From: Labrys wisconsinensis
GTDB taxonomy: Bacteria > Pseudomonadota > Alphaproteobacteria > Rhizobiales > Labraceae
NCBI RefSeq assembly: GCF_030814995.1
Contig: NZ_JAUSVX010000001.1
Span: forward strand, 1,302,001 to 1,366,000
Direction of reading: 5' to 3'
Length of the DNA: 64,000 nt
Shown here: positions 39,888 through 54,341 of the stretch, one piece after another
Numbering within the stretch: the stretch's first letter is position 1
Layout: each line of letters opens with the position of its first letter
Notes under the pieces: generated by a model
What the model was told of the DNA's origin: nothing
The model's database searches: none
The model's input: the letters and a program-made list of their open reading frames with translations, nothing else
Position numbers and translations under genes: made by a program

Positions 39888-40897
39888 CCGACGTTCCCGC
39901 CGAGAGCCTGCGCTACCAGGTCCTCGACCGCGCTCCCCTTCGCTGGAGCGACCGGCTGCTGCGCTGGGAGACCATCCTCGTCATCCTGCTCGTCGCCGTG
40001 GTGGTGTTCAACACCATCCTGTCGCCCTACTTCCTCGACCTCTACAACCTCTCCGACACGACGCAGAACTTCTCCGAGAAGGCCATCGTCGCGCTCGGCA
40101 TGGCGCTGCTGATCCTGGTGCGCGAGATCGACCTCTCCGTCGCCGCGATCATGGCGCTCGCCTCGCTCGCCATGGGCCTGGCCATGCAGGCCGGCGCCGG
40201 GCCGGGCACGCTGGTCCTGATCGCGCTTGCCGTCGGCGCGCTCTGCGGTGCCTTCAACGGGCTGCTCGTCACCGCTTTCGGCTTGCCGGCCATCGTCGTC
40301 ACCATCGGCACCATGTCGCTCTATCGCGGCATCGCGCAGGTGGTGCTCGGCGACGGGGCCATCACCACCTATCCGCCCGAATTCACCGAGTGGGCGCAGA
40401 ACTTCATCCTCGATGAGCCGCCGCTCTACCTCGCCTTCAGCCTGTTCCTGGCGCTGGCGGCGGTCTTCGCCGTGGTGCTGCACGGCACGGTCTGGGGCCG
40501 CATGCTCTATGCCATCGGCAACAACCCGGTGGCGGCGCGCTATTCCGGCATTCCCGTCGGGCGCATCCGTTTCATCCTGTTCGTGCTGACCGGGCTGCTC
40601 GCCGGCCTCGCCGCGGCCCTGCTCACCGCCCGCATCGGCTCGACCCGGCCGAATCTGGCGCTCGGCTGGGAGCTCGACATCGTCACCATGGTGGTGCTCG
40701 GCGGCGTTTCCATCGCCGGCGGCTCCGGCACCATCCCGGGCGTGGTCATCGCCGTCTTCGTGCTGGGCCTGGCGACCTTCGGCCTGACCTTGCTCAACGT
40801 GCCCGGCATCGTCATCAATGTGGTGATCGGCCTGTTGCTGGTCGCCTCGATCGCCCTGCCGATCATCGTCCGCCGCCTGATCGCGAGAAGACCCTGA
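39884..40897 (+). CDS. rhaQ: Rhamnose ABC transporter permease
   Basis: A 337-residue second channel subunit, homologous to RhaP. The cytoplasmic N-terminus (about 1-25) precedes the helices. Matching blocks: [57 protein letters not shown] and [19 protein letters not shown] at 39884 overlaps the rhaP stop by 4 bases; the TGATG overlap with rhaM at its end shows tight coupling. Confidence 0.93.
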   Translation: MTDVPAESLRYQVLDRAPLRWSDRLLRWETILVILLVAVVVFNTILSPYFLDLYNLSDTTQNFSEKAIVALGMALLILVREIDLSVAAIMALASLAMGLAMQAGAGPGTLVLIALAVGALCGAFNGLLVTAFGLPAIVVTIGTMSLYRGIAQVVLGDGAITTYPPEFTEWAQNFILDEPPLYLAFSLFLALAAVFAVVLHGTVWGRMLYAIGNNPVAARYSGIPVGRIRFILFVLTGLLAGLAAALLTARIGSTRPNLALGWELDIVTMVVLGGVSIAGGSGTIPGVVIAVFVLGLATFGLTLLNVPGIVINVVIGLLLVASIALPIIVRRLIARRP

Positions 40898-41211
40898 TGC
40901 AGCGCTACGCCTTCAAGATGCAGCTCAACCCCGGCATGGCCGCCGAATACAAGCGCCGGCACGACGCGATCTGGCCGGAGCTCTCGGCCCTGCTCACGGG
41001 GGCCGGCATCCGCAACTATTCCATCCATCTCGACGCCGAGACCGACATCCTCTTCGCCTATCTCGAGCGGCGCGAGGACCACACCATGGACGCCCTGCCG
41101 TCCGAGCCGGTGATGCGGCGCTGGTGGGACCACATGCGCGACATCATGGCCTACAATGCCGACGGCACGCCCGCCGCCGTGCCGCTCGCCGAGATGTTCC
41201 ACATGGACTGA
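40897..41211 (+). CDS. rhaM: L-rhamnose mutarotase
   Basis: A 104-residue RhaM protein (called RhaU in rhizobia) that interconverts alpha- and beta-L-rhamnopyranose, supplying the anomer used by the isomerase. Family motifs: [22 protein letters not shown], split here as an N-terminal block, [18 protein letters not shown], and [19 protein letters not shown]. The catalytic His of the RHDAIWP segment is residue 22. TGATG overlaps the rhaQ stop. A family C inverted repeat follows. Confidence 0.94.
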   Translation: MQRYAFKMQLNPGMAAEYKRRHDAIWPELSALLTGAGIRNYSIHLDAETDILFAYLERREDHTMDALPSEPVMRRWWDHMRDIMAYNADGTPAAVPLAEMFHMD

Positions 41212-41231
41212 CGGACGGAGAAGGGGCGACG

Positions 41232-41424
41232 AAAGCCTTCCCCACGAAGCTGGGGAAGGTGGCCTTGCGCAGCAAGGCCGGATGGGGTGTGGTCCGCAGG
41301 TCGACACCCCCTGACGGGTTGCACGGCCGTGATGCAAGCCGAACACGGGCACCGACTTGCCCGCCGCACCCCATCCGACCCGACTTCGTCGGGCCACCTT
41401 CCCCAGCTTCGTGGGGAAGGCTTT
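41232..41424. repeat. Long inverted repeat, family C
   Basis: Arms of about 58 bases at 41232-41289 (AAAGCCTTCCCCACGAAGCT and on to GGATGGGGTG) and 41367-41424 (CACCCCATCC and on to CTTCGTGGGGAAGGCTTT) are inverted copies with few mismatches. Each also contains a smaller hairpin (CTTCCCCACGAAGCTGGGGAAG). The 77-base spacer has no clear gene. It fills the rhaM-rhaK gap. No second copy was noticed in the window. Confidence 0.85.
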
Positions 41425-41454
41425 GACCGGAACGCCCGCAACGCAGGTTCCCCC

Positions 41455-42822
41455 ATGCCCGTCACCGCCGTTCTCGATGTCGGCAAGACCAACGTCAAGC
41501 TCGTCATCTTCGCAGGGGCGCGCGTGCTCTGGCAGCGCTCCGTGCCCAACGCGCCGCTGCCCGGCCCGCCCTACCCCCATGCCGATGTCGAGCTGGTCTG
41601 GCGCTTCGCCCTCGAGGCGCTGCGCGAGGCCGCCGCGGCCTGTTCCGTCGACGCCCTGGTGGTGACCACGCACGGGGCGAGCGCCGCGCTGGTCGACGAC
41701 GAGGGCCTGGTCCTGCCGGTCATGGACTATGAGTTCGCCGGCCTCGACGCCATGGAGCCGGACTACGCGCCCTTCCGCCCGCCCTTTGCGCAGACGCTGT
41801 CGCCGCCGATCTCCGGCGGCCTCAACTACGGCAAGCAGGTGTTCTACCAGGAGACCCGCCACCCGCAAGCCTTCGCCCGGGCCCGCCATCTCCTGATGTA
41901 TCCGCAATATTATGCCTGGCGCTTCACCGGCATCGCCCGCAACGAGGTGACCTCGCTCGGCAGCCACGGCGACGCCTGGCTCCCCAGGGAGGGCCGCCCC
42001 TCCTCGCTGGTCGAGCGCCGCGGCTGGCAGCGGCTGCTGCCGCCGGTCGTTCCGGCCTTCTCGGTGATCGGGCCGGTGAAGCCGGAGATCGCGGCCGCCA
42101 CGGGCCTGCGGCCGGACGTCCGGGTCTTCGCCGGCGCCCACGATTCCAACGCCTCGATCCTGCCGCACCTGCTCACCATCGAGCCGCCCTTCACCGTGGT
42201 CTCGACCGGCACCTGGGTGGTGATCATGGCGGTCGGCGCCTCCACGGACGGGCTCGATCCGAAGCGCGATTCCTATTCCAACGTCGACGTGCTCGGCCGC
42301 CCCCTGCCGACCGCCAAGTTCATGGGCGGGCGCGAATTCGCCGTGATCCTCGACGGCGCGCCGCCGCAGGCCGATGCCGAGGATCTCGCCGCCGTGCTGG
42401 CGGCGGGCGCGATGATCCTCCCCGCCTTCGTGCCGAACGGCGGGCCCTTCGAAGGGCGGCACGGCCGCATCGAGGGCACGCTGCCCGACCGGCCTGGGGC
42501 CCGGGCGGCAATCGCCACGCTCTATGCGGCGCTGGTCACCGACTTCCAGCTCGACGTGCTCGGCGCCGCGCGCGGACCGCTGCCGGTCGAGGGCAGCTTT
42601 GCCGCCAACCCGCTCTATTGCGCGGTGCTCGCGGCGCTTCGGCCGGGCCAGCCGGTGCTGCTGGCGCTCGACACCGCCGGCACGGCCTTCGGTGCCTCGC
42701 TGCTCGCCACCTGGCCGCAGGTTCCTGCCCGCCCGCCGCTGGCCGAGGCCGCGCCGCTGGCGGATGCGCAGGCGCTGCTGCGCTACCGCGCGCGCTGGCG
42801 GGCCGCCGTCGCCGGCGCCTGA
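41455..42822 (+). CDS. rhaK: L-rhamnulokinase-type FGGY carbohydrate kinase
   Basis: A 455-residue sugar kinase of the FGGY family. The N-terminal phosphate-binding loop is AVLDVGKTNVKLVIF. GGLNYGKQVFYQ and FAGAHDSNASIL belong to the substrate and catalytic region, and VVSTGTWVVIM to the adenosine region. Last gene of the rhamnose operon; it phosphorylates rhamnulose and in rhizobia RhaK also affects uptake. ATG at 41455 is used because the frame upstream passes through repeat C. Confidence 0.88.
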   Translation: MPVTAVLDVGKTNVKLVIFAGARVLWQRSVPNAPLPGPPYPHADVELVWRFALEALREAAAACSVDALVVTTHGASAALVDDEGLVLPVMDYEFAGLDAMEPDYAPFRPPFAQTLSPPISGGLNYGKQVFYQETRHPQAFARARHLLMYPQYYAWRFTGIARNEVTSLGSHGDAWLPREGRPSSLVERRGWQRLLPPVVPAFSVIGPVKPEIAAATGLRPDVRVFAGAHDSNASILPHLLTIEPPFTVVSTGTWVVIMAVGASTDGLDPKRDSYSNVDVLGRPLPTAKFMGGREFAVILDGAPPQADAEDLAAVLAAGAMILPAFVPNGGPFEGRHGRIEGTLPDRPGARAAIATLYAALVTDFQLDVLGAARGPLPVEGSFAANPLYCAVLAALRPGQPVLLALDTAGTAFGASLLATWPQVPARPPLAEAAPLADAQALLRYRARWRAAVAGA

Positions 42823-43172
42823 GGGCGCAGCCCTCTTGCGCCGTCAGGCGCCACGCCGGTTGTCTTCTTTCCGGTGTGCCGCCTTCCACGCAAGAAAATG
42901 TCGCGGCTGCGCGGAATCGCCGCTTGTGGTCGTGGCGGAAATATGTCATGTCAGCCATCCGCGATAGGACAGGCTTGCTGTCCCATCGCGGATCGCGACC
43001 CTCCGAAGATGGCACCGAGGCCCGGACGGTTGCGCGGAAACTCTGTGCTCGCGTTTCAGCGCGATGCAGTGCAGCATAGAACGGCTTTAAGTGAACCGGC
43101 GTCGTCTGCGCGTCCCCGCTTCCGCGGCGGGATGATGGTGGACGGAGCCTGCTGACGAGAAGGGGTGGATCC
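42823..43172. other. 350-base gap before gltB with one strong hairpin
   Basis: No gene was found here. One feature stands out: at 42959-42991 CCGCGAT and GGACA pair with TGTCC and ATCGCGG around a 7-base loop, with a single A-C mismatch between the two stem segments. No T-run follows, so it is not a typical terminator; a leader-RNA element or protein site for gltB is possible. The gap should also hold the gltB promoter, which I could not fix by eye. Confidence 0.5.
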
Positions 43173-47897
<4,725 letters not shown>

Positions 47898-47902
47898 CCT
47901 GG

Positions 47903-47923
47903 GGTCCCGGCCGTGCCGGGACC
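47903..47923. other. Hairpin between gltB and gltD
   Basis: GGTCCCGGC at 47903-47911 pairs perfectly with GCCGGGACC at 47915-47923 around a 3-base loop. No T-run follows, so read-through to gltD is expected. Such a stem right after the gltB stop could protect the upstream mRNA or dampen gltD expression. Confidence 0.6.
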
Positions 47924-48013
47924 GCACCTCGAACAAGGCGTCGCCGTGCTGCGGCGGTCCCGGACCGGCGGCCAGCGCGGGCTCCGGCCGGGATGACGAG
48001 TGGGATCTGACGA

Positions 48014-49438
<1,425 letters not shown>

Positions 49439-49445
49439 GGCAGAG

Positions 49446-49515
49446 GCCTCGCGCGAACGCGCGAGGTCGGGACCCGAGGCGGGTTGCAGGATCTGCAACC
49501 GCACGAGGATCCCGA
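49446..49515. other. Nested hairpins after gltD
   Basis: CCTCGCGCG at 49447-49455 pairs with CGCGCGAGG at 49458-49466. GGTTGCAG at 49482-49489 pairs with CTGCAACC at 49493-49500. TCGGGA at 49467-49472 pairs with TCCCGA at 49510-49515, enclosing the second stem. The set lies just past the gltD stop and probably ends or protects the gltBD transcript; no poly-T run was seen. Confidence 0.55.
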
Positions 49516-49622
49516 CAAACGCCGACGAAGTCCCGCGTCAGCGCCTTGATCTGTCCTGGAAGTCCGGCGCGTCGCTATCCGCGGCCGGCGCAGCCCATCG
49601 GGCGCGAACGTCTGCGCGGCTC

Positions 49623-49964
49623 TCAATTGGTCGGGCGAACGCATTGGAACGAGCTGATCTGATCGTTCCAGGCATCCCCGGCTTGAAATGTATAGCCGCC
49701 CGGGCCGAGTTCGAGCATCGGCCCCTGGAAGTTCGCATCACGATAGAAGCGCCAGACGCCGGAATGGATCTTGATGGAGGAGATCTGATCGTTCCAGCGC
49801 GGGCCCACGAAGCTGACGTAAGGGGCGAGGCGCAAGGCCGCACCTTCGAAATGCCAGTCCCAGTAGGCGGTGCCGGAACAGCCTCGCGCCTGGGCTTGCC
49901 CACAGGTCAATCCGAGAGCAGCGAAGATCAGCGGCGTCACGCATGAGCGAAGGGCCTTGTGCAT
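49623..49964 (-). CDS. Secreted beta/gamma-crystallin-like protein
   Basis: A 113-residue exported protein: signal peptide (SCVTPLIFAALGLTCGQAQA, residues about 7-26) and one pair of Greek-key-like motifs. The calcium-site pattern [D/N][D/N]xxSS occurs twice as NDQISS, at about residues 57-62 and 101-106, each after an aromatic-rich segment (YWDWHFEGAALRL and FYRDANFQGPMLELG). This is the arrangement of microbial beta/gamma-crystallins, which bind Ca2+ and are often spore, stress or surface proteins. ATG at 49964 is chosen because it starts the signal peptide. No operon partner. Confidence 0.75.
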   Translation of the reverse strand: MHKALRSCVTPLIFAALGLTCGQAQARGCSGTAYWDWHFEGAALRLAPYVSFVGPRWNDQISSIKIHSGVWRFYRDANFQGPMLELGPGGYTFQAGDAWNDQISSFQCVRPTN

Positions 49965-50438
49965 TCGGAGCCTCTCGTATGGCCGGGGGTCAGGAATGGA
50001 CTTCCCCATCGTGCCGCGGATGGACCGGCACGCGGTCGTTCTCGTCGTTCACCTGGAGGCGGTGGTCGGCGCAGAAAAAAAGACCGTGTTGTCGATGACC
50101 GGCGCCAGCCGCCGGGCTGCCACAGCGGGCAGCGCCGGAAGGCACGCAGGGCCGACGATCATCAGGAATGAAGGCAGAGACCAGGCGGCGGATCGTTTGC
50201 GCCCCGCCTCAGGGACGTCTTCATGACGCTACGAAGGCACCGTGGCCAAATCTTGGCTGGTGGCGCCGAGGTGTATCCTCCGGAACACCGGACGGTCGCG
50301 ACCGGGAGCTGGAGTGCCGGCGGGCGTCGTATCGGGACATCTGCCGCCACCTCGACGTCTCGGCAATTCCTGTCACGTCCCGGTTGCGACCGAACGCGAT
50401 ATGACGCAGGGTACGCGGCTTCACGTGATGAGGCGCAA
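49965..50438. other. 474-base gap without a supportable gene
   Basis: Short open frames exist on both strands, but none has a recognisable family, start signal or consistent codon usage. A run of seven A residues lies at about 50073-50079. The composition is mixed, unlike the uniform GC-rich flanks, which suggests old insertion or decay. It should contain promoters for the crystallin-like gene (leftward) and the exported-protein gene (rightward). Confidence 0.5.
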
Positions 50439-50858
50439 ATGAAGACAATCGCAATCATGGCGGCAATTGTTGCATCTTGCGCGATGAGCGCCGAAGCAGC
50501 ACCAAGGAAATACAAGGTTGGGCAGGTCTGGGAATATCGGGCTCGTGATCAAGACAAAGGGTCATTGCTGAAGATCAGGCGAATCGATGCTGATATAGTA
50601 TCAGCGAAGATTGGTTTTATTTATCACATCAGCATTGTCGGCATTACTTGGGCCGATGAACGCATCCCGCCGACCCTCGCGCACGCTCCGCTGTCCGGGC
50701 CGGCACTGGACGCCAGCGTGACCCGCCTCAGCACCCAGTCGCCGGATTTTCCGTCCGCGACCGAAGGCATTGCGGCGTGGAAAAGGGCCAAGGGCGGTGT
50801 CTGGACCGTGCCGGTCGCGGACGTGGTCGACGCCGTCGATCGGACGCAGAAGCCCTGA
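50439..50858 (+). CDS. Hypothetical exported protein
   Basis: A 139-residue protein of unknown function. A signal peptide is clear: KTIAIMAAIVASCAMSAEAA, cleaved near residue 21. The mature part begins KYKVGQVWEYRARDQD and has DADIVSAKIGFIYHIS, a short beta-rich pattern suggesting a small periplasmic domain. The 5' half is AT-richer than neighbouring genes (for example GATGCTGATATAGTATCAGC), a hint of foreign origin. ATG at 50439 is selected because it starts the signal peptide. It converges on the ROK gene, 5 bases apart. Confidence 0.65.
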   Translation: MKTIAIMAAIVASCAMSAEAAPRKYKVGQVWEYRARDQDKGSLLKIRRIDADIVSAKIGFIYHISIVGITWADERIPPTLAHAPLSGPALDASVTRLSTQSPDFPSATEGIAAWKRAKGGVWTVPVADVVDAVDRTQKP

Positions 50859-50863
50859 CGCGC

Positions 50864-52096
50864 CTATAGGTGTGAAGCGAGGACTGCCGGTGATCGGCCT
50901 TCACGCAGCCATCGTGCCATCGATTGTGCATTGAAGATCTGGTCGAGAACCATGTGCGCCGCTCCCACCAGGCCCATCTCGTTCACATCCTGCGTCGCGG
51001 GAACCACGGCGAGGTCGCGGCTGACGAAAGGCAGTGACTGCCGGTAGAGCTCGGTCTTGAGCGCCGCGAGGAAGAGGTTGCTCGTGGCGGCAAGTGACCC
51101 GCCCACCAGAATGGCGCTCGGGTTGAACAGGTTGACCGCCGAAGCGAGCGTCAGGCCGATGCGGCGTCCTGCCTCGGTCAGGAGCGACACCGCGACCGCG
51201 TCGCCCTCGCGTGCCGCCTCGCCGAGATCGGCGACGCACAGCCCGCCATTGTCCCGGATCCTTTCCATCAGCCGCGCGCTCTCGCCGGCTCGGGCGCGCA
51301 TAGTGGCCTTGTGGATCAAAGCCTCGCCGCCGACGGCCGCCTCCAGGCAACCGCGTCGGCCGCAGCGGCAGAGGTCGTCGGCGCCCTCGCTGTGGATATG
51401 GCCGATATTGCCCGCCGCGCCCTGCGCCCCGCGATAGACCTTACCGTCGACGACCGTGGCCGCCCCGAGCACCAGGTCAGCGAACATGTACAGGAAATCG
51501 CCCTTGATGCCGGTCCTGTCGACCCGCAATTCGCCCAGGGCGAGCATGTTGTCGTCCGTATCGACCCAGGTCTGCGCACCGAACGCAGGGCTCAGATCGC
51601 GCCGCGGATGATAGCTGGTCCAGCTCGTCGGCAGAGAGGGCGAGTCGAGCAGCGTCGCTTCATCGAAGCTGATATGGGCGGGCAGGCCGACGCCAATGCC
51701 CCAGATATCTGCTTGTGGCCGCAGACGATTCCAGATCGCCTTGATCTCGCCCATCAGAGCGCTTGGGCCCTCCGCGAACGAGCAGGCCACGCATTCGCTG
51801 GCGAGAACGTGGCCGGAGAGATCCGCGACGCCTGCAACGAAGCCGCCGAGACTGCCATAGGCGACGAGGAGCGCTCCGGCTTCGGCCCGGATCTGCAATT
51901 CCCGGGCGGCACGGCCGCCATTCGCCTGCGCCAGCCTTCCCTCGGCGATAAGTCCGCGATCGAGCAACAGATTCACGCGCTCGGCGACGATGCCGCGGCC
52001 GAGGCCCGAGGCCTGCTGCAGCGCCGGACGTGCGACCGCCTGGCCGGAGCGGATCAGCTCCAGGATCAGGCTCAGCGAATCGAATGCGTCGACCAT
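50864..52096 (-). CDS. ROK-family transcriptional regulator
   Basis: A 410-residue NagC/XylR-type protein. The N-terminal winged helix (about residues 20-60, RPALQQASGLGRGIVAERVN) binds DNA. The ROK domain follows, with the zinc-binding CRCGRRGCLEAAVGG motif near residue 247. The usual ATP-site DxGxT motif reads VADLSGHV with GSLGGFVAG before it, so sugar kinase activity is unlikely and a sensor role is likely. Divergent from the sugar ABC importer and C-glycosidase-like genes, which it probably controls through twin palindromes in the gap. Confidence 0.88.
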   Translation of the reverse strand: MVDAFDSLSLILELIRSGQAVARPALQQASGLGRGIVAERVNLLLDRGLIAEGRLAQANGGRAARELQIRAEAGALLVAYGSLGGFVAGVADLSGHVLASECVACSFAEGPSALMGEIKAIWNRLRPQADIWGIGVGLPAHISFDEATLLDSPSLPTSWTSYHPRRDLSPAFGAQTWVDTDDNMLALGELRVDRTGIKGDFLYMFADLVLGAATVVDGKVYRGAQGAAGNIGHIHSEGADDLCRCGRRGCLEAAVGGEALIHKATMRARAGESARLMERIRDNGGLCVADLGEAAREGDAVAVSLLTEAGRRIGLTLASAVNLFNPSAILVGGSLAATSNLFLAALKTELYRQSLPFVSRDLAVVPATQDVNEMGLVGAAHMVLDQIFNAQSMARWLREGRSPAVLASHL

Positions 52097-52198
52097 CGGA
52101 GTGCTCTTTCAACCCGGGCCAAGTTTGTCGCGGCGAGGGGCCGGGCCGCAATCGGCGAGCGACAGGAACTTGCGCGACATCGCCACTGTTGCACTTCA

Positions 52199-52232
52199 GC
52201 ATTAAATATGCAAAAGTCAGCATAATAAATGC
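52199..52232. promoter_or_regulatory. Twin palindromic operator, probably for the ROK regulator
   Basis: Two copies of GCAT-N5-ATGC lie 21 bases apart: 52199-52211 (GCATTAAATATGC) and 52220-52232 (GCATAATAAATGC). Each sits in a longer shared context, CAGCAT...ATGCA. The spacing is two turns of B-DNA, so two dimers would bind the same face. The region is AT-rich, in the 177-base gap between the divergent ROK gene and the importer. ROK regulators bind such palindromes; the assignment is by position. Confidence 0.7.
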
Positions 52233-52273
52233 AGAACCGAGCAGGGTTGCTCGCAGCTCAAGGGAGGATGCAG

Positions 52274-53281
52274 GTGACGAAGCGATTGGTGAGCGCGGGC
52301 GTGTCGCGCCGGACGGCAATCCTGGGTGTGGGCGCCCTGGCGCTGCCCCTCGCGGGGATCGTGTCGAGGTCGCATGCCCAATCCACGCCGCGGACGATAA
52401 AGATCGCCTTCAGCATCGACGTGCTGGACCAGACGCAGAATGTCGGGCTCGCCGCCATGAAGGCGCGCGTCGACGAGATCAGCAAGAGCGGCAGGGGCAT
52501 TGCCGTCGAGCTCGACGTCTATGACGCGCAGAGCAGCGTCAACAAGCAATTGTCCGACGTGCAGACGGCACTCATCAAGCAGCCCGACGTGCTGATCCTC
52601 AGTGCCGTCGATGCCAAGGGCTCGCTGCCCGCGGCCCGGGCCGCCAAGGACGCAGGCGTCAAGATTATCGACAAGCGTCCCTCCAGTCCGGAGCCCGCGA
52701 TAGCCGACGTCGCTTTCTTTTCCAACGACGAGGCGCGCTATTCGAAGGCCACCACCGACTGGCTGCGCGCCTACTTGCAGAAGAACCCGGGCGCCGTGCT
52801 CAAGGTCGGCCTCATCTATGGCGCACCTGCGCAGACCGCCCAGCTGCTGCGGTGCGATGCCATCAAGGATCTCGCCAAGGAGATGCCCGACCGCATGCGG
52901 ATCGTGGCATCCGGCTACGGCAACTGGCTGACCGCGACGGCGCAGAACCTCACGCAGGACTGGCTGCAGGCGCATCCCGACATGAACCACGTCGCCGCGG
53001 CCAATGACATCATGGCGATGGGCGCCGCCAACGCCTTGGCCGCCGGGGGCAGGAGCAAGGACGTGCAGGTGAGCGGCTATGATCTCACCAGCGAGGGCCT
53101 GCAGCGGATCAGGAATGGCCAGCAGGCGCTCGATGTCGGCGTGACGCTGCAGGGCAACGCCCAGGTGATCGATGTCGCCGTCGGCCTCGTCCTGGGCACG
53201 TTCAAGGACAAGAGCTACTACATCAACCCGGTCTACGCGGTCGACGCCTCGAACGTGAACACTTACGCCGAGAAGGCATGA
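52274..53281 (+). CDS. Sugar ABC transporter substrate-binding protein
   Basis: A 335-residue periplasmic type I binding protein (ribose/galactose-like). A Tat-type signal, SRRTAILGVGALALPLAG, ends near SHAQS. The mature part has PDVLILSAVDAKGSLPAARA and AANDIMAMGAANALAAGG, typical of the family. The GTG at 52274 has AGGGAGG 6 bases upstream; ATG at 52268 abuts that site and ATG at 52229 lies inside the operator, so both are less likely. First gene of the operon downstream of the twin operator. Confidence 0.85.
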   Translation: MTKRLVSAGVSRRTAILGVGALALPLAGIVSRSHAQSTPRTIKIAFSIDVLDQTQNVGLAAMKARVDEISKSGRGIAVELDVYDAQSSVNKQLSDVQTALIKQPDVLILSAVDAKGSLPAARAAKDAGVKIIDKRPSSPEPAIADVAFFSNDEARYSKATTDWLRAYLQKNPGAVLKVGLIYGAPAQTAQLLRCDAIKDLAKEMPDRMRIVASGYGNWLTATAQNLTQDWLQAHPDMNHVAAANDIMAMGAANALAAGGRSKDVQVSGYDLTSEGLQRIRNGQQALDVGVTLQGNAQVIDVAVGLVLGTFKDKSYYINPVYAVDASNVNTYAEKA

Positions 53282-53318
53282 TCCGGCTCGATCCCGCCCC
53301 AATGTCGATGGTTCAGCG

Positions 53319-54341
53319 ATGACTCGATCCACATGGCCACCGGGCGGCATGTCCGCTGCCTGGCGCCGCCTCCTGCTGCTCAACAAGGCCGTGCTGTTCG
53401 CGGTTGTGCTGGCGACCGTGCTGTCCTTCGCCTCTCCGTATTTCTTCACCCGGCCGAATACCCTGGCGCTGCTTGAGCAGAGCGTCGTCATGGCCATCGT
53501 GGCGCTGGGCTACACCCTGATTCTGGCGATGGGCGAGATCGACCTGTCGCTGGGCGGCATCATCGCGCTCGCCGGCTTCGTCATGGCCAAGCTCATGGCC
53601 GAGGCCGGCCTCCCCTATGAGCTCGCCATCCCCGCGGGCCTTGCCATGGGCGCGCTCTGCGGCGGACTCAACGCCACGCTGGTTTCGACATTCGACCTGC
53701 CGCCCTTCATCGTGACGCTGGCAACCGGCGCGCTTTTCACGGGCGTGCTCTACATCATCTCCAATCTCGTGCCGATCTCCGATCTCCCGGCCGATTTCAT
53801 CGCCATCGGCCAGGCGCGATGGGCAGGCGTGCCGCTCCCTGTCGTGATCGTCGTGCCGATCGTCATCGGCTTCTATCTGCTGGCGAGCCAGTCGGTGTTC
53901 GGCCAGCACGTCATCGCCCAGGGCGGCAATCCCGAGGCCGTGCGCGTCGCCGGCATCAACATCAGGCTGCTGCGGCTGAAGGTCTATGCATTGGCAGGCG
54001 CGTGCTACGGGGTCGGCGCCGTCTTGCTGACGGCGCGATCGGCCTCGGCTCAGATTGCCGCAGGATCAGACCTCCTCTTGGTGGTGATCACCGCGGTCGT
54101 CATCGGCGGCACCCCGCTGCTCGGCGGCAAGGCCAACATGGTGGGCACCGTGTTCGGATGCCTGATCATCGGCATGATCAACAACGGCCTCAATCTCCTG
54201 GGCATGAACGCCAACTACCAGATCGTGATGCAGGGATTGCTCATCCTCTTCGCGCTGCTGGTCGATGTGCAGTCGGCTAAGATCCTGCTCGGCCTCGATC
54301 GCCGGCGCCTGCAGCGTCTGCGGCGGGAGGGGCGGCTGTGA
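53319..54341 (+). CDS. Sugar ABC transporter permease
   Basis: A 340-residue RbsC-type permease with about eight to ten helices. Conserved blocks: YTLILAMGEIDLSLGGIIAL near residue 66, PPFIVTLATGALFTGVLYII, QGGNPEAVRVAGINIRLL and VVIGGTPLLGGKANMVG. It ends in a basic tail (DRRRLQRLRREGRL). It follows the binding-protein gene by 37 bases and its stop overlaps the GTG of the ATPase gene (GTGA). Confidence 0.9.
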   Translation: MTRSTWPPGGMSAAWRRLLLLNKAVLFAVVLATVLSFASPYFFTRPNTLALLEQSVVMAIVALGYTLILAMGEIDLSLGGIIALAGFVMAKLMAEAGLPYELAIPAGLAMGALCGGLNATLVSTFDLPPFIVTLATGALFTGVLYIISNLVPISDLPADFIAIGQARWAGVPLPVVIVVPIVIGFYLLASQSVFGQHVIAQGGNPEAVRVAGINIRLLRLKVYALAGACYGVGAVLLTARSASAQIAAGSDLLLVVITAVVIGGTPLLGGKANMVGTVFGCLIIGMINNGLNLLGMNANYQIVMQGLLILFALLVDVQSAKILLGLDRRRLQRLRREGRL

